Origin: Syntrophomonadaceae bacterium
GTDB lineage: Bacteria > Bacillota > Syntrophomonadia > Syntrophomonadales > Syntrophomonadaceae
Assembly: GCA_031265005.1 (NCBI GenBank)
Contig: JAISDD010000057.1
Location: 1 to 20,421 of the forward strand
DNA length: 20,421 bases
Reading direction: 5' to 3'
A program made the position numbers and the translations under genes. Below the pieces are notes generated by a model. The model saw only the letters and a list, made by a program, of their open reading frames with translations, did not search any database and was not told the origin of the DNA. Of the stretch, positions 7,836 to 15,775 are shown one piece after another; the stretch's first letter is position 1; each line of letters opens with the position of its first letter.

Positions 7836-9014
7836 ATGCAAGAAGTAGTAATAGTCGCAGCGGCGCGAACACCATTTGGGCTTTATAACGGTTCGCTAGC
7901 CGATCAAAGGTCGCAAGATTTGGCCGCTAAATCCATAAAGGAAGCCGTAGACCGTTCCGGAATAGATTCATCGGAATTTGACGCCAGTATTTACAGCGAA
8001 GCTGTTCAGACTAGTTTACCGGCTAATGTTGGTAGGCACGGCTGGCTGTTAGCGGGGCTTGATGAAAAGCCGGCCGGCTTCACGATGAATACGCTTTGTG
8101 CCGGAGCTATTCAGACCATGTTCAGCGCTTATAACAAAATATTATTGGGAGAATATAATTTATTTTTAACCGGCGGTGTGGAAACTTCTACCCAAGCGCC
8201 TTATTATATTTTCCATCCCCGTTATGAATTCGGACCCAAGAGTCATTATTTTCACGATCAAAAAGTTGAAATCCAGACTAACGCTCAGCCTAACGATATC
8301 TATGGAGAGCTTACTTTGGCTGATATCGCCGATACTATTGCTTTCAACAACGGTTTTACCAGATTGGCGCTTGACGAATATGCTTTAGCCAGTAAAGAAA
8401 AAGCTGCCGCCGCTGCTAAAAATGGGAACCAAAAAGATTCCATGCTGAATTTCGCTAAAAAAACAAAAAAAGCCGAAGTGGTGATCGATTTCGATGAAGG
8501 CGCCAAAAAAGCGACTACTTTGGATAAACTGATGGGATTACCCTCTATTAACATTTGCGGAAACGCCAGTGAAGGAAATATCGCGCCTCTAGCCGATGGT
8601 TCAGCCAGTATCGTTCTGGCTTCAGCCTCTAAAGCAGGAGGCAAGGCTTTAGCAAAAATTGCCGGGTTTGGCATTGCCGCCGGTAATCCTAATCTGATAG
8701 AACGGACAGCGGTAAATTCTATCAATAAAGCTTTGAAATCTTCAGGGATTACGTTGAAAGATGCGGATTTCATAGATATCCATGAACAATCTGCCGCGTT
8801 CGCGTTAGCGGTTACTAATCTGCTAGGTCCTGACGCCGCAGGTAAGATAAACGTTGATGGCGGAAGTTTAGCCTATGGTCACGCTGGAGCGGCTACAGGA
8901 GGAGCTTTAGTGTCCAATATGGTTTACCGGTTAAACAAGACGCAGGCCAAAATCGGTATCGTGAATGTAGCAGCGTTCGGAGGCCAAGCTTTAACTGTGG
9001 TATTAAAAAAATAA
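7836..9014 (+). CDS. Divergent thiolase-family protein lacking the second catalytic cysteine
   Basis: A 392-residue thiolase homologue of full length. It starts with the family's usual N-terminus (VVIVAAARTPFG at 4-15). The nucleophile Cys88 is kept in TLCAGAIQ and the oxyanion His349 in YGHAGAATGG. Two elements differ: NEAF is replaced by HEQSA (316-320), and the C-terminal C-x-GGG motif reads NVAAFGGQALTVVL (377-390). This puts Ala379 exactly where the general-acid/base cysteine should be. Such a protein may still form an acyl-enzyme but is unlikely to be a standard thiolase. It could be a condensing enzyme of different specificity, need a partner, or be inactive. The frame is intact with typical codon use, so it is not a pseudogene. 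It follows thiolase I by 18 bases and is the last gene before the 9074-9110 hairpin. Confidence 0.87.
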   Translation: MQEVVIVAAARTPFGLYNGSLADQRSQDLAAKSIKEAVDRSGIDSSEFDASIYSEAVQTSLPANVGRHGWLLAGLDEKPAGFTMNTLCAGAIQTMFSAYNKILLGEYNLFLTGGVETSTQAPYYIFHPRYEFGPKSHYFHDQKVEIQTNAQPNDIYGELTLADIADTIAFNNGFTRLALDEYALASKEKAAAAAKNGNQKDSMLNFAKKTKKAEVVIDFDEGAKKATTLDKLMGLPSINICGNASEGNIAPLADGSASIVLASASKAGGKALAKIAGFGIAAGNPNLIERTAVNSINKALKSSGITLKDADFIDIHEQSAAFALAVTNLLGPDAAGKINVDGGSLAYGHAGAATGGALVSNMVYRLNKTQAKIGIVNVAAFGGQALTVVLKK

Positions 9015-9073
9015 AAACCATATCCACTGCTTAAATGATGATGTAGTTTTTAGCAGTATTGTTAATGTAATGT

Positions 9074-9118
9074 TAGGATTACTTTAGGCAGTTGTTCTAA
9101 AGTAATCCTATTTGATAC
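9074..9118 (+). terminator. Strong hairpin closing the beta-oxidation block
   Basis: TAGGATTACTTTAG (9074-9087) and CTAAAGTAATCCTA (9097-9110) form a perfect 14-bp stem with a nine-base loop, followed by a short TTT. It lies 60 bases past the second thiolase. The weak T-run makes it either a leaky terminator or an RNA-stabilising 3' structure; partial read-through into meaB is possible. Confidence 0.6.
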
Positions 9119-9159
9119 TTGTCATATATGTATTACTCATAGCTCGATAAACATCAAAA

Positions 9160-9191
9160 ATAGCAACCACTGTTACCAATAGACTTGCTAT
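9160..9191 (+). promoter_or_regulatory. Inverted repeat abutting the meaB ribosome site
   Basis: ATAGCAA (9160-9166) and TTGCTAT (9185-9191) form a perfect 7-bp stem with an 18-base loop. It ends directly before GAGGAGG (9192-9198), the meaB ribosome site. It could act as an operator or as an RNA element tuning meaB translation; chance is not excluded. Confidence 0.35.
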
Positions 9192-9206
9192 GAGGAGGAA
9201 TTATTA

Positions 9207-10175
9207 TTGGACATGGACAGGATTGAAAAAATCCGCAGCGGCGATGTACGGACCGCTTCGCGATTGATCCGGGATCTAGAAGATGAATTTCCGCAAGCAG
9301 TTAGCGCCATAAAAGAATTGTATCCTTATACCGGTCAGGCTCGCGTATTAGGCCTCACAGGCGCTCCTGGAGCGGGGAAAAGTACCCTGACAGATGGAAT
9401 CCTTGAAGCTTTGCGGAAAAAAACCAAATCGGTCGGGGTGCTGGCTGTGGATCCTTCAAGCCCTTATACTGGCGGCGCTATATTAGGAGATAGAATAAGA
9501 ATGCAGCGTCATGCTGAGGACCCAGGCGTATTCATAAGGAGCTTAGCTACCAGAGGAGCGTTAGGGGGGATATCCAAAGCAGTTGGAGATAGCATTCATG
9601 TTTTTGACAGTATGGGTAAGGAATTTGTGATTATTGAAACAGTTGGCATAGGCCAGCAAGAAGTCGAAATTATGAACTACGCCCATACTGTCATCGTCGT
9701 TTTAGTCCCGGGAATGGGCGACGGCGTCCAAACTATAAAAGCCGGGGTAATGGAAATAGCTGACATTTTCGTTATAAATAAAGCCGACCGGGATGGAGCA
9801 GATACTTTAGCGGCTGAAATAAACCTTATGCTGGATATGGCCGCGCCGGATCCGCAAGCGTGGCGGACGCCCGTGGTGAAAATAGGTAATGTTATTAATA
9901 ATTTGGAATTTAGACAAGGGATCGATGAATTACTCGAACACCTGGATAAACACTTTCAATATTTGCAGAATTCAGGCGAAATAAGACAAAAACTGCAAAA
10001 TAAGGCTTTATTTGAAATAAAAGCCGCTTTAAACAACAATATCAACAAAGTAATTTATGAACAATTAGTGAATGACGGTACTTTGGAGGCGATGATTGAA
10101 AAAATGATAGAACGTTCCAGCGACGCTTATACGTTGAGTGAAATAGTAACCTCAAAATACTTGAAAAACGTATAA
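9207..10175 (+). CDS. meaB: MeaB/ArgK-type GTPase, methylmalonyl-CoA mutase chaperone
   Basis: A 322-residue G3E-family GTPase that protects methylmalonyl-CoA mutase and gates adenosylcobalamin loading. The P-loop is GAPGAGKS (52-59). VDPSSPYTGGAILGDRIRM (81-99) is the MeaB-specific switch region. ETVGIGQQEVE (144-154) is switch II and NKAD (191-194) gives guanine specificity. The start is TTG 9207, eight bases past GAGGAGG; an ATG two codons later is too far from that site. Genome context supports the assignment, since both mutase subunits lie downstream, with one acyl-CoA dehydrogenase in between. The older name ArgK (arginine/ornithine transport kinase) is a misleading alternative label. 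Confidence 0.95.
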   Translation: MDMDRIEKIRSGDVRTASRLIRDLEDEFPQAVSAIKELYPYTGQARVLGLTGAPGAGKSTLTDGILEALRKKTKSVGVLAVDPSSPYTGGAILGDRIRMQRHAEDPGVFIRSLATRGALGGISKAVGDSIHVFDSMGKEFVIIETVGIGQQEVEIMNYAHTVIVVLVPGMGDGVQTIKAGVMEIADIFVINKADRDGADTLAAEINLMLDMAAPDPQAWRTPVVKIGNVINNLEFRQGIDELLEHLDKHFQYLQNSGEIRQKLQNKALFEIKAALNNNINKVIYEQLVNDGTLEAMIEKMIERSSDAYTLSEIVTSKYLKNV

Positions 10176-10182
10176 AAAACAT

Positions 10183-10229
10183 TTGGGCGTTAAAAATATT
10201 TTTGTTTATATAATATTATTCAATATAAT
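10183..10229 (+). promoter_or_regulatory. AT-rich promoter-like segment before the second acyl-CoA dehydrogenase
   Basis: Two consensus TATAAT boxes (10209-10214 and 10224-10229) lie in the 77-bp gap between meaB and the next gene. Possible -35 boxes are TTGGGC (10183, 20-bp spacer) and TTGTTT (10202, 16-bp spacer), both weak. An internal promoter is possible, but the AT-rich context makes such matches cheap. Confidence 0.28.
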
Positions 10230-10252
10230 AAAGATAAAAGGAGGAACTTTTA

Positions 10253-11410
10253 ATGAATTTTGAATTGACAGAAGAGCAAAAAATGGTGCAAAAAATGGCT
10301 AAAGATTTTGCAGAGAATGAAATAGCCCCTCATGTGGATGAAGATGAGGAAAACCATCACTGGCGGCGCGAAATATTTCAAAAAATGGCCGATTTAGGTC
10401 TTTATGGATTTTCCATTGACGAAGAGTACGGCGGAAACGGCATGGGCTTTCTAGAAGGCGCGTTGGCCATCGAACAAGTTGCCAAAGTGCATACTTCTTG
10501 GCGTATGGCGTTTAACATGCAGGATTGGGGCCCGGCATTAACTATCCAAAAATTTGGGACGGAAGAACAAAAAAAGGAATATATACCTAAATTTGTAAGC
10601 GGCGAATATGTTGGCAGCTTTGCTATGACTGAAGCAGATGTAGGGTCTGATGTGGCCGCCATGAAATGCCGCGCTGAAGATAAAGGCGATTATTATCTGC
10701 TCAACGGTCACAAAATGTGGATAACCAACGGAACTGTTTGCGACCGGGGATTATTATACGTAAAAACCGATAAAGACGGGGGCGCCAAAGGAATTACCTG
10801 CTTTATCATGGATTACACTTTGCCGGGCATTGAAAGGATAGCTATAAAAACGAAAGTAGGTTTATGGGCTTCTGACACCGCTGAAATCGTATTTGAAAAT
10901 GTACAGGTCCCCAAGGAATTGATTCTAGGCAAAATAGGGCAAGGGTTTAATATATGCATGACCCAGCTTAACGGAACCCGCTTAGGTTGTTCGGCTGGGG
11001 CTTTAGGGCTGTCCGCCGCTTGCTTGGAGCAATCCATCAAGTACGCTAATGAACGTTATCAATTCGGCAAACAAATCGGCAAATATCAATTGATTCAACA
11101 ACAGATCGCCGAAATGGAAATGGAACACGCTGCTTTAGAATATATGGTCTATAGAGCGGCTTGGCTGAAAGATAAAGGCTTGCCCAATCAAAAAGAAACT
11201 TCCATGTCTAAATTGTTTGGAGCTAAAGCCGCCGTTCACGCCGCTAATGAATGTATGAAGCTGCACGGGTCTTTCGGATATTCCACTGAGTATCCCTGCG
11301 GACGCTTTTTAAGAGATTGTAAACAATTCGAAACCTTAGAAGGTACTTCTAATATGCATACTCAGATTGTTGCTAACGCCGCCTTAGGCTATTCCGCCAA
11401 CAGAGCTTAA
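10253..11410 (+). CDS. Acyl-CoA dehydrogenase, glutaryl-CoA-dehydrogenase-like branch
   Basis: A 385-residue acyl-CoA dehydrogenase of standard length. GSFAMTEADVGSDV (121-134) is the flavin loop and GHKMWITNG (152-160) the second signature. RYQFGKQIGKYQLIQQQIA (268-286) is the dimer/FAD helix. Glu363 in LEGTS is in the place of the catalytic base of short-chain and glutaryl-CoA dehydrogenases. The segment SWRMAFNMQ (82-90) aligns with the part of glutaryl-CoA dehydrogenases whose Arg holds the distal carboxylate, and Arg84 is kept. The residue before the catalytic Glu is Leu, not the Tyr of decarboxylating enzymes. A substrate with a second carboxylate, without coupled decarboxylation, is therefore possible but unproven. 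AAGGAGG precedes the ATG. It sits between meaB and the mutase, an unusual place for a general beta-oxidation enzyme. Confidence 0.88.
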   Translation: MNFELTEEQKMVQKMAKDFAENEIAPHVDEDEENHHWRREIFQKMADLGLYGFSIDEEYGGNGMGFLEGALAIEQVAKVHTSWRMAFNMQDWGPALTIQKFGTEEQKKEYIPKFVSGEYVGSFAMTEADVGSDVAAMKCRAEDKGDYYLLNGHKMWITNGTVCDRGLLYVKTDKDGGAKGITCFIMDYTLPGIERIAIKTKVGLWASDTAEIVFENVQVPKELILGKIGQGFNICMTQLNGTRLGCSAGALGLSAACLEQSIKYANERYQFGKQIGKYQLIQQQIAEMEMEHAALEYMVYRAAWLKDKGLPNQKETSMSKLFGAKAAVHAANECMKLHGSFGYSTEYPCGRFLRDCKQFETLEGTSNMHTQIVANAALGYSANRA

Positions 11411-11463
11411 ATTTTCAAAAGATTGCCATAGTACTGGAAAAATAAAAGGGGGAATATTATCAG

Positions 11464-13140
11464 GTGTCTTATGATAAGGAAGAACTAAAAGAATTGCAGG
11501 CTGATTTAACAAACTGGCAAGAAAAAGTAGATAAAATGCTCAGCAAAAAAAAAGAACGGAAAGACGTTTTTGTATCAAGCGGCGCTAATGAAATAAATAG
11601 GCTTTATACTCCTTTGGACGTTCCGAGCGAATATAAAGAAAAAATCGGCTTGCCTGGCGAATACCCCTATACTCGCGGCCCGCAGTCTAACATGTATCGC
11701 GGTAAGCTTTGGACCATGCGCATGTATGCCGGTTTTTCAACTGCTGAGGAATCGAACAAGCGGTATAAATATTTGCTGGAGAACGGCAGCTCTGGATTAT
11801 CAGTGGCTTTCGACCTCCCCACGCAGATAGGTTATGATTCCGATCATGAAATGAGCGAAGGAGAAGTTGGAAAAGTAGGAGTTGCCATCGATTCTTTAGC
11901 GGATATGGAAATCCTTTTTGACAGTATACCATTGGATCAAGTATCCACCTCCATGACCATTAATTCTCCGGCTTCTATTTTATTAGCAATGTACCTGGCT
12001 GTAGGGGAAAAACAAGGAGTTAGCGCAGATAAACTGCGGGGAACCATTCAAAACGATATCTTAAAAGAATATGCTGCCCGTGGAACTTATATTTTTCCAG
12101 TCCAGCCCTCAATGCGATTGATAACCAATATTTTTGAATTTTGTTCGGCTAAAATCCCTCAATGGAATACCATTAGCATTTCGGGCTATCATATCCGTGA
12201 AGCCGGCTCAACGGCTGTCGATGAAATAGCTTTTACTTTCGCTGATGGTATGGCTTATGTGAAGGCTGCTATAAAAGCAGGAATGGATGTTGATTCTTTT
12301 GCCGGCAGGCTTTCTTTTTTCTTAAACGCTCATAATGACCTGTTGGAAGAAGTGGCTAAATTTAGAGCGGCCAGACGTTTATGGGGCTATATAATGAAAG
12401 AGTTTTTTAAAGCTAAGGACCCCCGCTCTTGGATGTTCAGGACCCATTCCCAAACGGCTGGCTCTATGCTGACTGCTCAGCAGGTAGAAAACAATGTGGT
12501 ACGGGTTTGTATTCAAGCGCTGGCAGCAGTTTTGGGCGGAACTCAATCTTTGCATACTAATTCCAAAGACGAAGCTTTAGCGCTTCCTTCCGAAGAAGCA
12601 GTCAGAACAGCGTTGCGTACTCAACAAATTTTAGGATATGAAACAGGAGTCGCGGATACAGTAGACCCATTAGCCGGCTCTTATTACGTTGAGGCTTTAA
12701 CAGAAAAGATTTACAATGAAGCTTGGGAGAAAATTCAGAAAATCGAAGAAATGGGCGGAGCTGAACGGGCTATAGAACTGGGCTATATACAAAACGAAAT
12801 CCAAAAAGCAGCTTACCAATGGCAAATGGATGTAGAATCCGGCAAACGAGTTATCGTCGGAGTCAATAAATTCCAAGTGGAAGAACCTGAACCTACCGGC
12901 TTATTGCGTGTCGATCTTTCGGTTCAAAAGGCGCAGATAGCAAAACTGAAAGCTTTAAAGGAAAAAAGGGACGGAATCGCTGTTGCGAACAGGCTGGCAG
13001 AACTTCGGCAGGCCGCCAAAGGAGACGACAACATGATGCCGTATATCGTTAACGCGGTCAAAGCGTACGCGACCGAAGGCGAAATATGCGGCGTATTGCG
13101 TGAGGAATGGGGAGAATATGTAGCGGCAGTAACCCTGTAA
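11464..13140 (+). CDS. Methylmalonyl-CoA mutase, large (substrate-binding) subunit
   Basis: A 558-residue TIM-barrel mutase subunit with the B12 domain on a separate gene, the split form also found in isobutyryl-CoA mutases. It rearranges (R)-methylmalonyl-CoA and succinyl-CoA by a radical mechanism with adenosylcobalamin. Typical segments are [10 protein letters not shown] (71-80), [14 protein letters not shown] (85-98), [11 protein letters not shown] (193-203) and [11 protein letters not shown] (238-248). Substrate-determining residues are those of methylmalonyl-CoA mutases. Tyr88 is Phe in isobutyryl-CoA mutase and Ile in 2-hydroxyisobutyryl-CoA mutase. Arg206 binds the carboxylate and is Gln in isobutyryl-CoA mutase. 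Ala115 and His243 are also kept. One departure is Met87 for the usual Gln in RQY. The start is GTG 11464, about ten bases past GGGGGA. The B12 subunit follows after 33 bases. Confidence 0.95.
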   Translation: MSYDKEELKELQADLTNWQEKVDKMLSKKKERKDVFVSSGANEINRLYTPLDVPSEYKEKIGLPGEYPYTRGPQSNMYRGKLWTMRMYAGFSTAEESNKRYKYLLENGSSGLSVAFDLPTQIGYDSDHEMSEGEVGKVGVAIDSLADMEILFDSIPLDQVSTSMTINSPASILLAMYLAVGEKQGVSADKLRGTIQNDILKEYAARGTYIFPVQPSMRLITNIFEFCSAKIPQWNTISISGYHIREAGSTAVDEIAFTFADGMAYVKAAIKAGMDVDSFAGRLSFFLNAHNDLLEEVAKFRAARRLWGYIMKEFFKAKDPRSWMFRTHSQTAGSMLTAQQVENNVVRVCIQALAAVLGGTQSLHTNSKDEALALPSEEAVRTALRTQQILGYETGVADTVDPLAGSYYVEALTEKIYNEAWEKIQKIEEMGGAERAIELGYIQNEIQKAAYQWQMDVESGKRVIVGVNKFQVEEPEPTGLLRVDLSVQKAQIAKLKALKEKRDGIAVANRLAELRQAAKGDDNMMPYIVNAVKAYATEGEICGVLREEWGEYVAAVTL

Positions 13141-13173
13141 GCTTAATATTTACTTGATAGGAGGCAGCTCAAA

Positions 13174-13575
13174 ATGGCAGAAAGAAAAATAAGGGTTCTG
13201 GTAGCTAAACCGGGATTGGACGGTCATGACCGCGGGGCTAAAGTTATCGCGCAAGCTTTCAGAGACGCCGGTTTTGAAGTCATATATACCGGTTTAAGAC
13301 AGACTCCCGAACGAATTGTTGCTACGGCGGAACAAGAAGATGTGGATTGCGTCGCGCTCAGTATGCTTTCCGGATCTCATTTGACCCTTATGCCCAAGGT
13401 AACAAAATTGCTGAGAGAGAAAAAAATGGATGATATTTTGGTAGTCGGCGGCGGAGTGATTCCCAATGAAGATATTCCCTTGCTGAAAGAAGCGGGGGTA
13501 TCAGAAATTTTTACTCCGGGAACCCCCACTAGTTTATGCGCGGAATACATTAAAAATAATATTAATATGAAATAA
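13174..13575 (+). CDS. Methylmalonyl-CoA mutase, B12-binding subunit
   Basis: A 133-residue cobalamin-binding domain protein that completes the split mutase. It shows the base-off/His-on motif DxHxxG as Asp16, His18 and Gly21 in [10 protein letters not shown], where His18 is the lower axial cobalt ligand. SMLSGSH (63-69) and VVGGGVIP (95-102) are the other cofactor-contacting loops of the flavodoxin-like fold. AGGAGG precedes the ATG. The length equals the C-terminal domain of single-chain mutases, so nothing is missing. A long hairpin follows the stop codon before the epimerase gene. Confidence 0.95.
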   Translation: MAERKIRVLVAKPGLDGHDRGAKVIAQAFRDAGFEVIYTGLRQTPERIVATAEQEDVDCVALSMLSGSHLTLMPKVTKLLREKKMDDILVVGGGVIPNEDIPLLKEAGVSEIFTPGTPTSLCAEYIKNNINMK

Positions 13576-13591
13576 CCGGCGATGATATTTT

Positions 13592-13681
13592 GGTTAAAGT
13601 CGCAGTTTACACCGAGAGTTTTTCGCAATAAAATTTCACTTTTAACGAAAACGCTTTTAGTGTAAACTTAGACCTTTAACC
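13592..13681 (+). repeat. 90-nt multi-segment hairpin between mutase and epimerase genes
   Basis: Nested complementary arms occur in register. GGTTAAAG (13592-13599) pairs with CTTTAACC (13674-13681). AGTTTACAC (13604-13612) pairs with GTGTAAACT (13660-13668). GTTTTTCG (13618-13625) pairs with CGAAAAC (13646-13652) with one bulge. TAAAA (13629-13633) pairs with TTTTA (13640-13644). Short internal loops separate the arms. It fills most of the 146-bp gap and has no T-run. It may be an RNA processing or stability element, or a small palindromic mobile element (MITE- or REP-like). Confidence 0.75.
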
Positions 13682-13721
13682 CGGCAAGCGGACTTTATTA
13701 ATAAGTGAAAGGAGTACCTGC

Positions 13722-14129
13722 ATGAAAGTTCTGTGTGTAGATCATATAGGGATTGCGGTAAAAAATATTGCTGACAGCGCTAAATTATATACGGATTTAT
13801 TAGGGCTGAAATTAACCGGGACAGAAGAAGTAACGGAACAAAAAGTCAGAACGGCTTTCATTCCGGCCGGAGAATCAGAAGTGGAATTATTAGAGTCTAC
13901 CAGCCCTGACGGTCCTGTTGGTAAATTTATTGAAAAAAACGGCGAAGGGATTCAACATATAGCTTTAAGAGTAGAGAATATTGAACAGGCGTTGGCTGAA
14001 TTAAAAGCGGCGGGGATAAAACTTATTGATGAAAAACCTCGTTACGGGGCTGGAGGCGCTAAGATAGCCTTTATCCATCCTAAATCAACCAACGGTGTTT
14101 TGCTGGAATTATGCCAACGAGATAAATAA
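13722..14129 (+). CDS. mce: Methylmalonyl-CoA epimerase
   Basis: A 135-residue vicinal-oxygen-chelate protein that interconverts (S)- and (R)-methylmalonyl-CoA. This links the carboxyltransferase, which handles the S form, to the mutase, which handles the R form. The metal ligands are in the expected places: His8 in VDHIGIAV, Glu55 in VELLES, His79 in GIQHIALRV and Glu129 in VLLEL. The double beta-alpha-beta-beta-beta layout covers the whole chain. A strong AAAGGAG site precedes the ATG. The position between mutase and carboxyltransferase genes is the classical arrangement and supports this over other glyoxalase-superfamily roles. Confidence 0.94.
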   Translation: MKVLCVDHIGIAVKNIADSAKLYTDLLGLKLTGTEEVTEQKVRTAFIPAGESEVELLESTSPDGPVGKFIEKNGEGIQHIALRVENIEQALAELKAAGIKLIDEKPRYGAGGAKIAFIHPKSTNGVLLELCQRDK

Positions 14130-14166
14130 TAAAAATTATATTTAATAAGGTGATAAGGAGGATCCT

Positions 14167-15708
14167 ATGGGATTGAACACGCAAGAAAAGATTGCTGACC
14201 TGAAAGCTAGAACCGAAAAAGTTTTAGCTGGAGGCGGAGAAAAAGCGATAGCAAAATTACATGCTAAAGGACGTTTAACCGCCCGGGAAAGATTGGACTT
14301 ATTGTTTGATAAGAATACATTTGTCGAGTTGGACAGATTTGTAGAGCATCGTTGTACTAATTTTGGCATGGACCAAGTTGAAATTCCCGGAGAAGGGGTC
14401 GTGACCGGATACGGTTTGGTAGACGGGCGGACCGTTTTTGCGTTTGCCCAGGATTTCAGCGTTTTAGGCGGTTCTTTAGGGGAAATGCACGCCAGTAAAA
14501 TCGTAAAATGTATGGATCAAGCTGTGAACGTAGGAGCTCCCATGGTGGCGCTGTGCGATTCGGGCGGGGCAAGAATACAGGAAGCGGTAGATTCATTATC
14601 CGGTTATGGAAAAATATTTTATAAAAACACTATGGCTTCAGGATCCATTCCGCAAGTCGCTGCTATTATGGGGCCTTCTGCCGGCGGGGCGGTCTACTCT
14701 CCGGCGTTGATGGATTTTATATACATGGTCGATCAGGATTATGCTCAGATGTTTATTACCGGACCTCAAGTCATTAAAGCTACTACCGGAGAAGACATTG
14801 ACGCAAAATCTCTTGGCGGAGCTAACACTCACAACAGTAAAAGCGGGGTAGCTCATTTTGTAGCTAAGGATGACGGCGACTGCATTGAACAAATTAAAAA
14901 GTTATTGTCGTTTCTACCGGGTAGTTATAGAGAACAGCCACCGCGTTATACTTGTAATGATCCTAGCGATCGCCGCGATGAGGGCTTGAATAAAATAGTA
15001 CCGGATAAGAGCAGCCGCCCTTATGATATGAAAAAGTTAATAAAAATGGTAGTGGACGATGGGGAAATATACGAAAGTCAATCTCTATTCGCTAAAAACA
15101 TTATTACCTGCTTTGCCCGAATGGATGGTTCCACAGTGGGGATAATAGCGAATCAGCCCTCTGTAATGGCCGGTTCGCTGGATATCAACGCATCTGATAA
15201 AGCGTCCCGTTTTATTTCGTTTTGTGATTGTTTCAATATCCCTATTATAACTTTCGTAGACGTGCCAGGATATTTACCGGGAACGCAGCAGGAATTCGGC
15301 GGCATTATCAGGCATGGAGCCAAATTATTGTACGTTTATCCTGAAGCCACAGTTCCTAAAATTACGGTGGTCATAAGGAAAGCTTACGGAGGAGCTTATT
15401 TAGGGATGTGCTCTAAGCAAGGCGGAGCGGATATGGTTATCGCCTGGCCTTCAGCGGAAATAGCGGTTATGGGAGGCGAAGGCGCAGCCAATATAATTTT
15501 CCGTGATACTTCCCCTGAAGAAAGACAACAAAAAATAGATGAGTACGTACAGGAATTTTCTACTCCTTATCAGGCGGCGCGCAGGGGTTTTGTCGATCAA
15601 ATCATAGAACCTTTGGAAACTCGTCCGGTTATTATTAACGCATTGAAAACTTTAGCTAATAAAAAAGTTCAATTACCGCCTAAAAAACATGGTAATATTC
15701 CTGTCTAA
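14167..15708 (+). CDS. mmdA: Methylmalonyl-CoA decarboxylase alpha / propionyl-CoA carboxylase beta (carboxyltransferase) subunit
   Basis: A 513-residue biotin-dependent carboxyltransferase with two crotonase-like halves. The N-terminal half has the KGRLTARERLDLL signature (34-46) and oxyanion glycines in CDSGGARIQE and SAGGAVYSP. The C-terminal half has VDVPGYLPGTQQEFGGIIRH and RKAYGGAYLGM, which bind acyl-CoA and biotin. The enzyme moves CO2 between methylmalonyl-CoA and biotin. In anaerobes this is usually the alpha subunit of the sodium-pumping decarboxylase (MmdA, about 510 residues); in aerobes it is PccB. Length alone does not separate them, though the longer glutaconyl-CoA decarboxylase subunit (about 587 residues) is unlikely. 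No biotin carrier, membrane beta subunit or biotin carboxylase gene follows; the transcript ends at the terminator at 15776-15812. AAGGAGG precedes the ATG. Confidence 0.9.
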   Translation: MGLNTQEKIADLKARTEKVLAGGGEKAIAKLHAKGRLTARERLDLLFDKNTFVELDRFVEHRCTNFGMDQVEIPGEGVVTGYGLVDGRTVFAFAQDFSVLGGSLGEMHASKIVKCMDQAVNVGAPMVALCDSGGARIQEAVDSLSGYGKIFYKNTMASGSIPQVAAIMGPSAGGAVYSPALMDFIYMVDQDYAQMFITGPQVIKATTGEDIDAKSLGGANTHNSKSGVAHFVAKDDGDCIEQIKKLLSFLPGSYREQPPRYTCNDPSDRRDEGLNKIVPDKSSRPYDMKKLIKMVVDDGEIYESQSLFAKNIITCFARMDGSTVGIIANQPSVMAGSLDINASDKASRFISFCDCFNIPIITFVDVPGYLPGTQQEFGGIIRHGAKLLYVYPEATVPKITVVIRKAYGGAYLGMCSKQGGADMVIAWPSAEIAVMGGEGAANIIFRDTSPEERQQKIDEYVQEFSTPYQAARRGFVDQIIEPLETRPVIINALKTLANKKVQLPPKKHGNIPV

Positions 15709-15775
15709 GCTGGAGTACTTGATTTTTCTTTATTCAGCGTTTATTAACCAAAAAATAAATATTATTAATACTGAA

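Noticed and set aside
8176..8388. Plus-strand 70-codon frame inside the second thiolase
   Set aside because: It lies wholly within a well-supported gene in another frame, with no ribosome site.
13576..13721. Cobalamin riboswitch in the gap after the B12-binding subunit
   Set aside because: I find a long simple hairpin but no B12-box-like core, and the gap is too short for a full cobalamin riboswitch.
14167..15708. Glutaconyl-CoA decarboxylase alpha subunit as an alternative to MmdA
   Set aside because: The protein is about 70 residues shorter than that family, and the neighbours (mutase, epimerase, MeaB) point to methylmalonyl-CoA.
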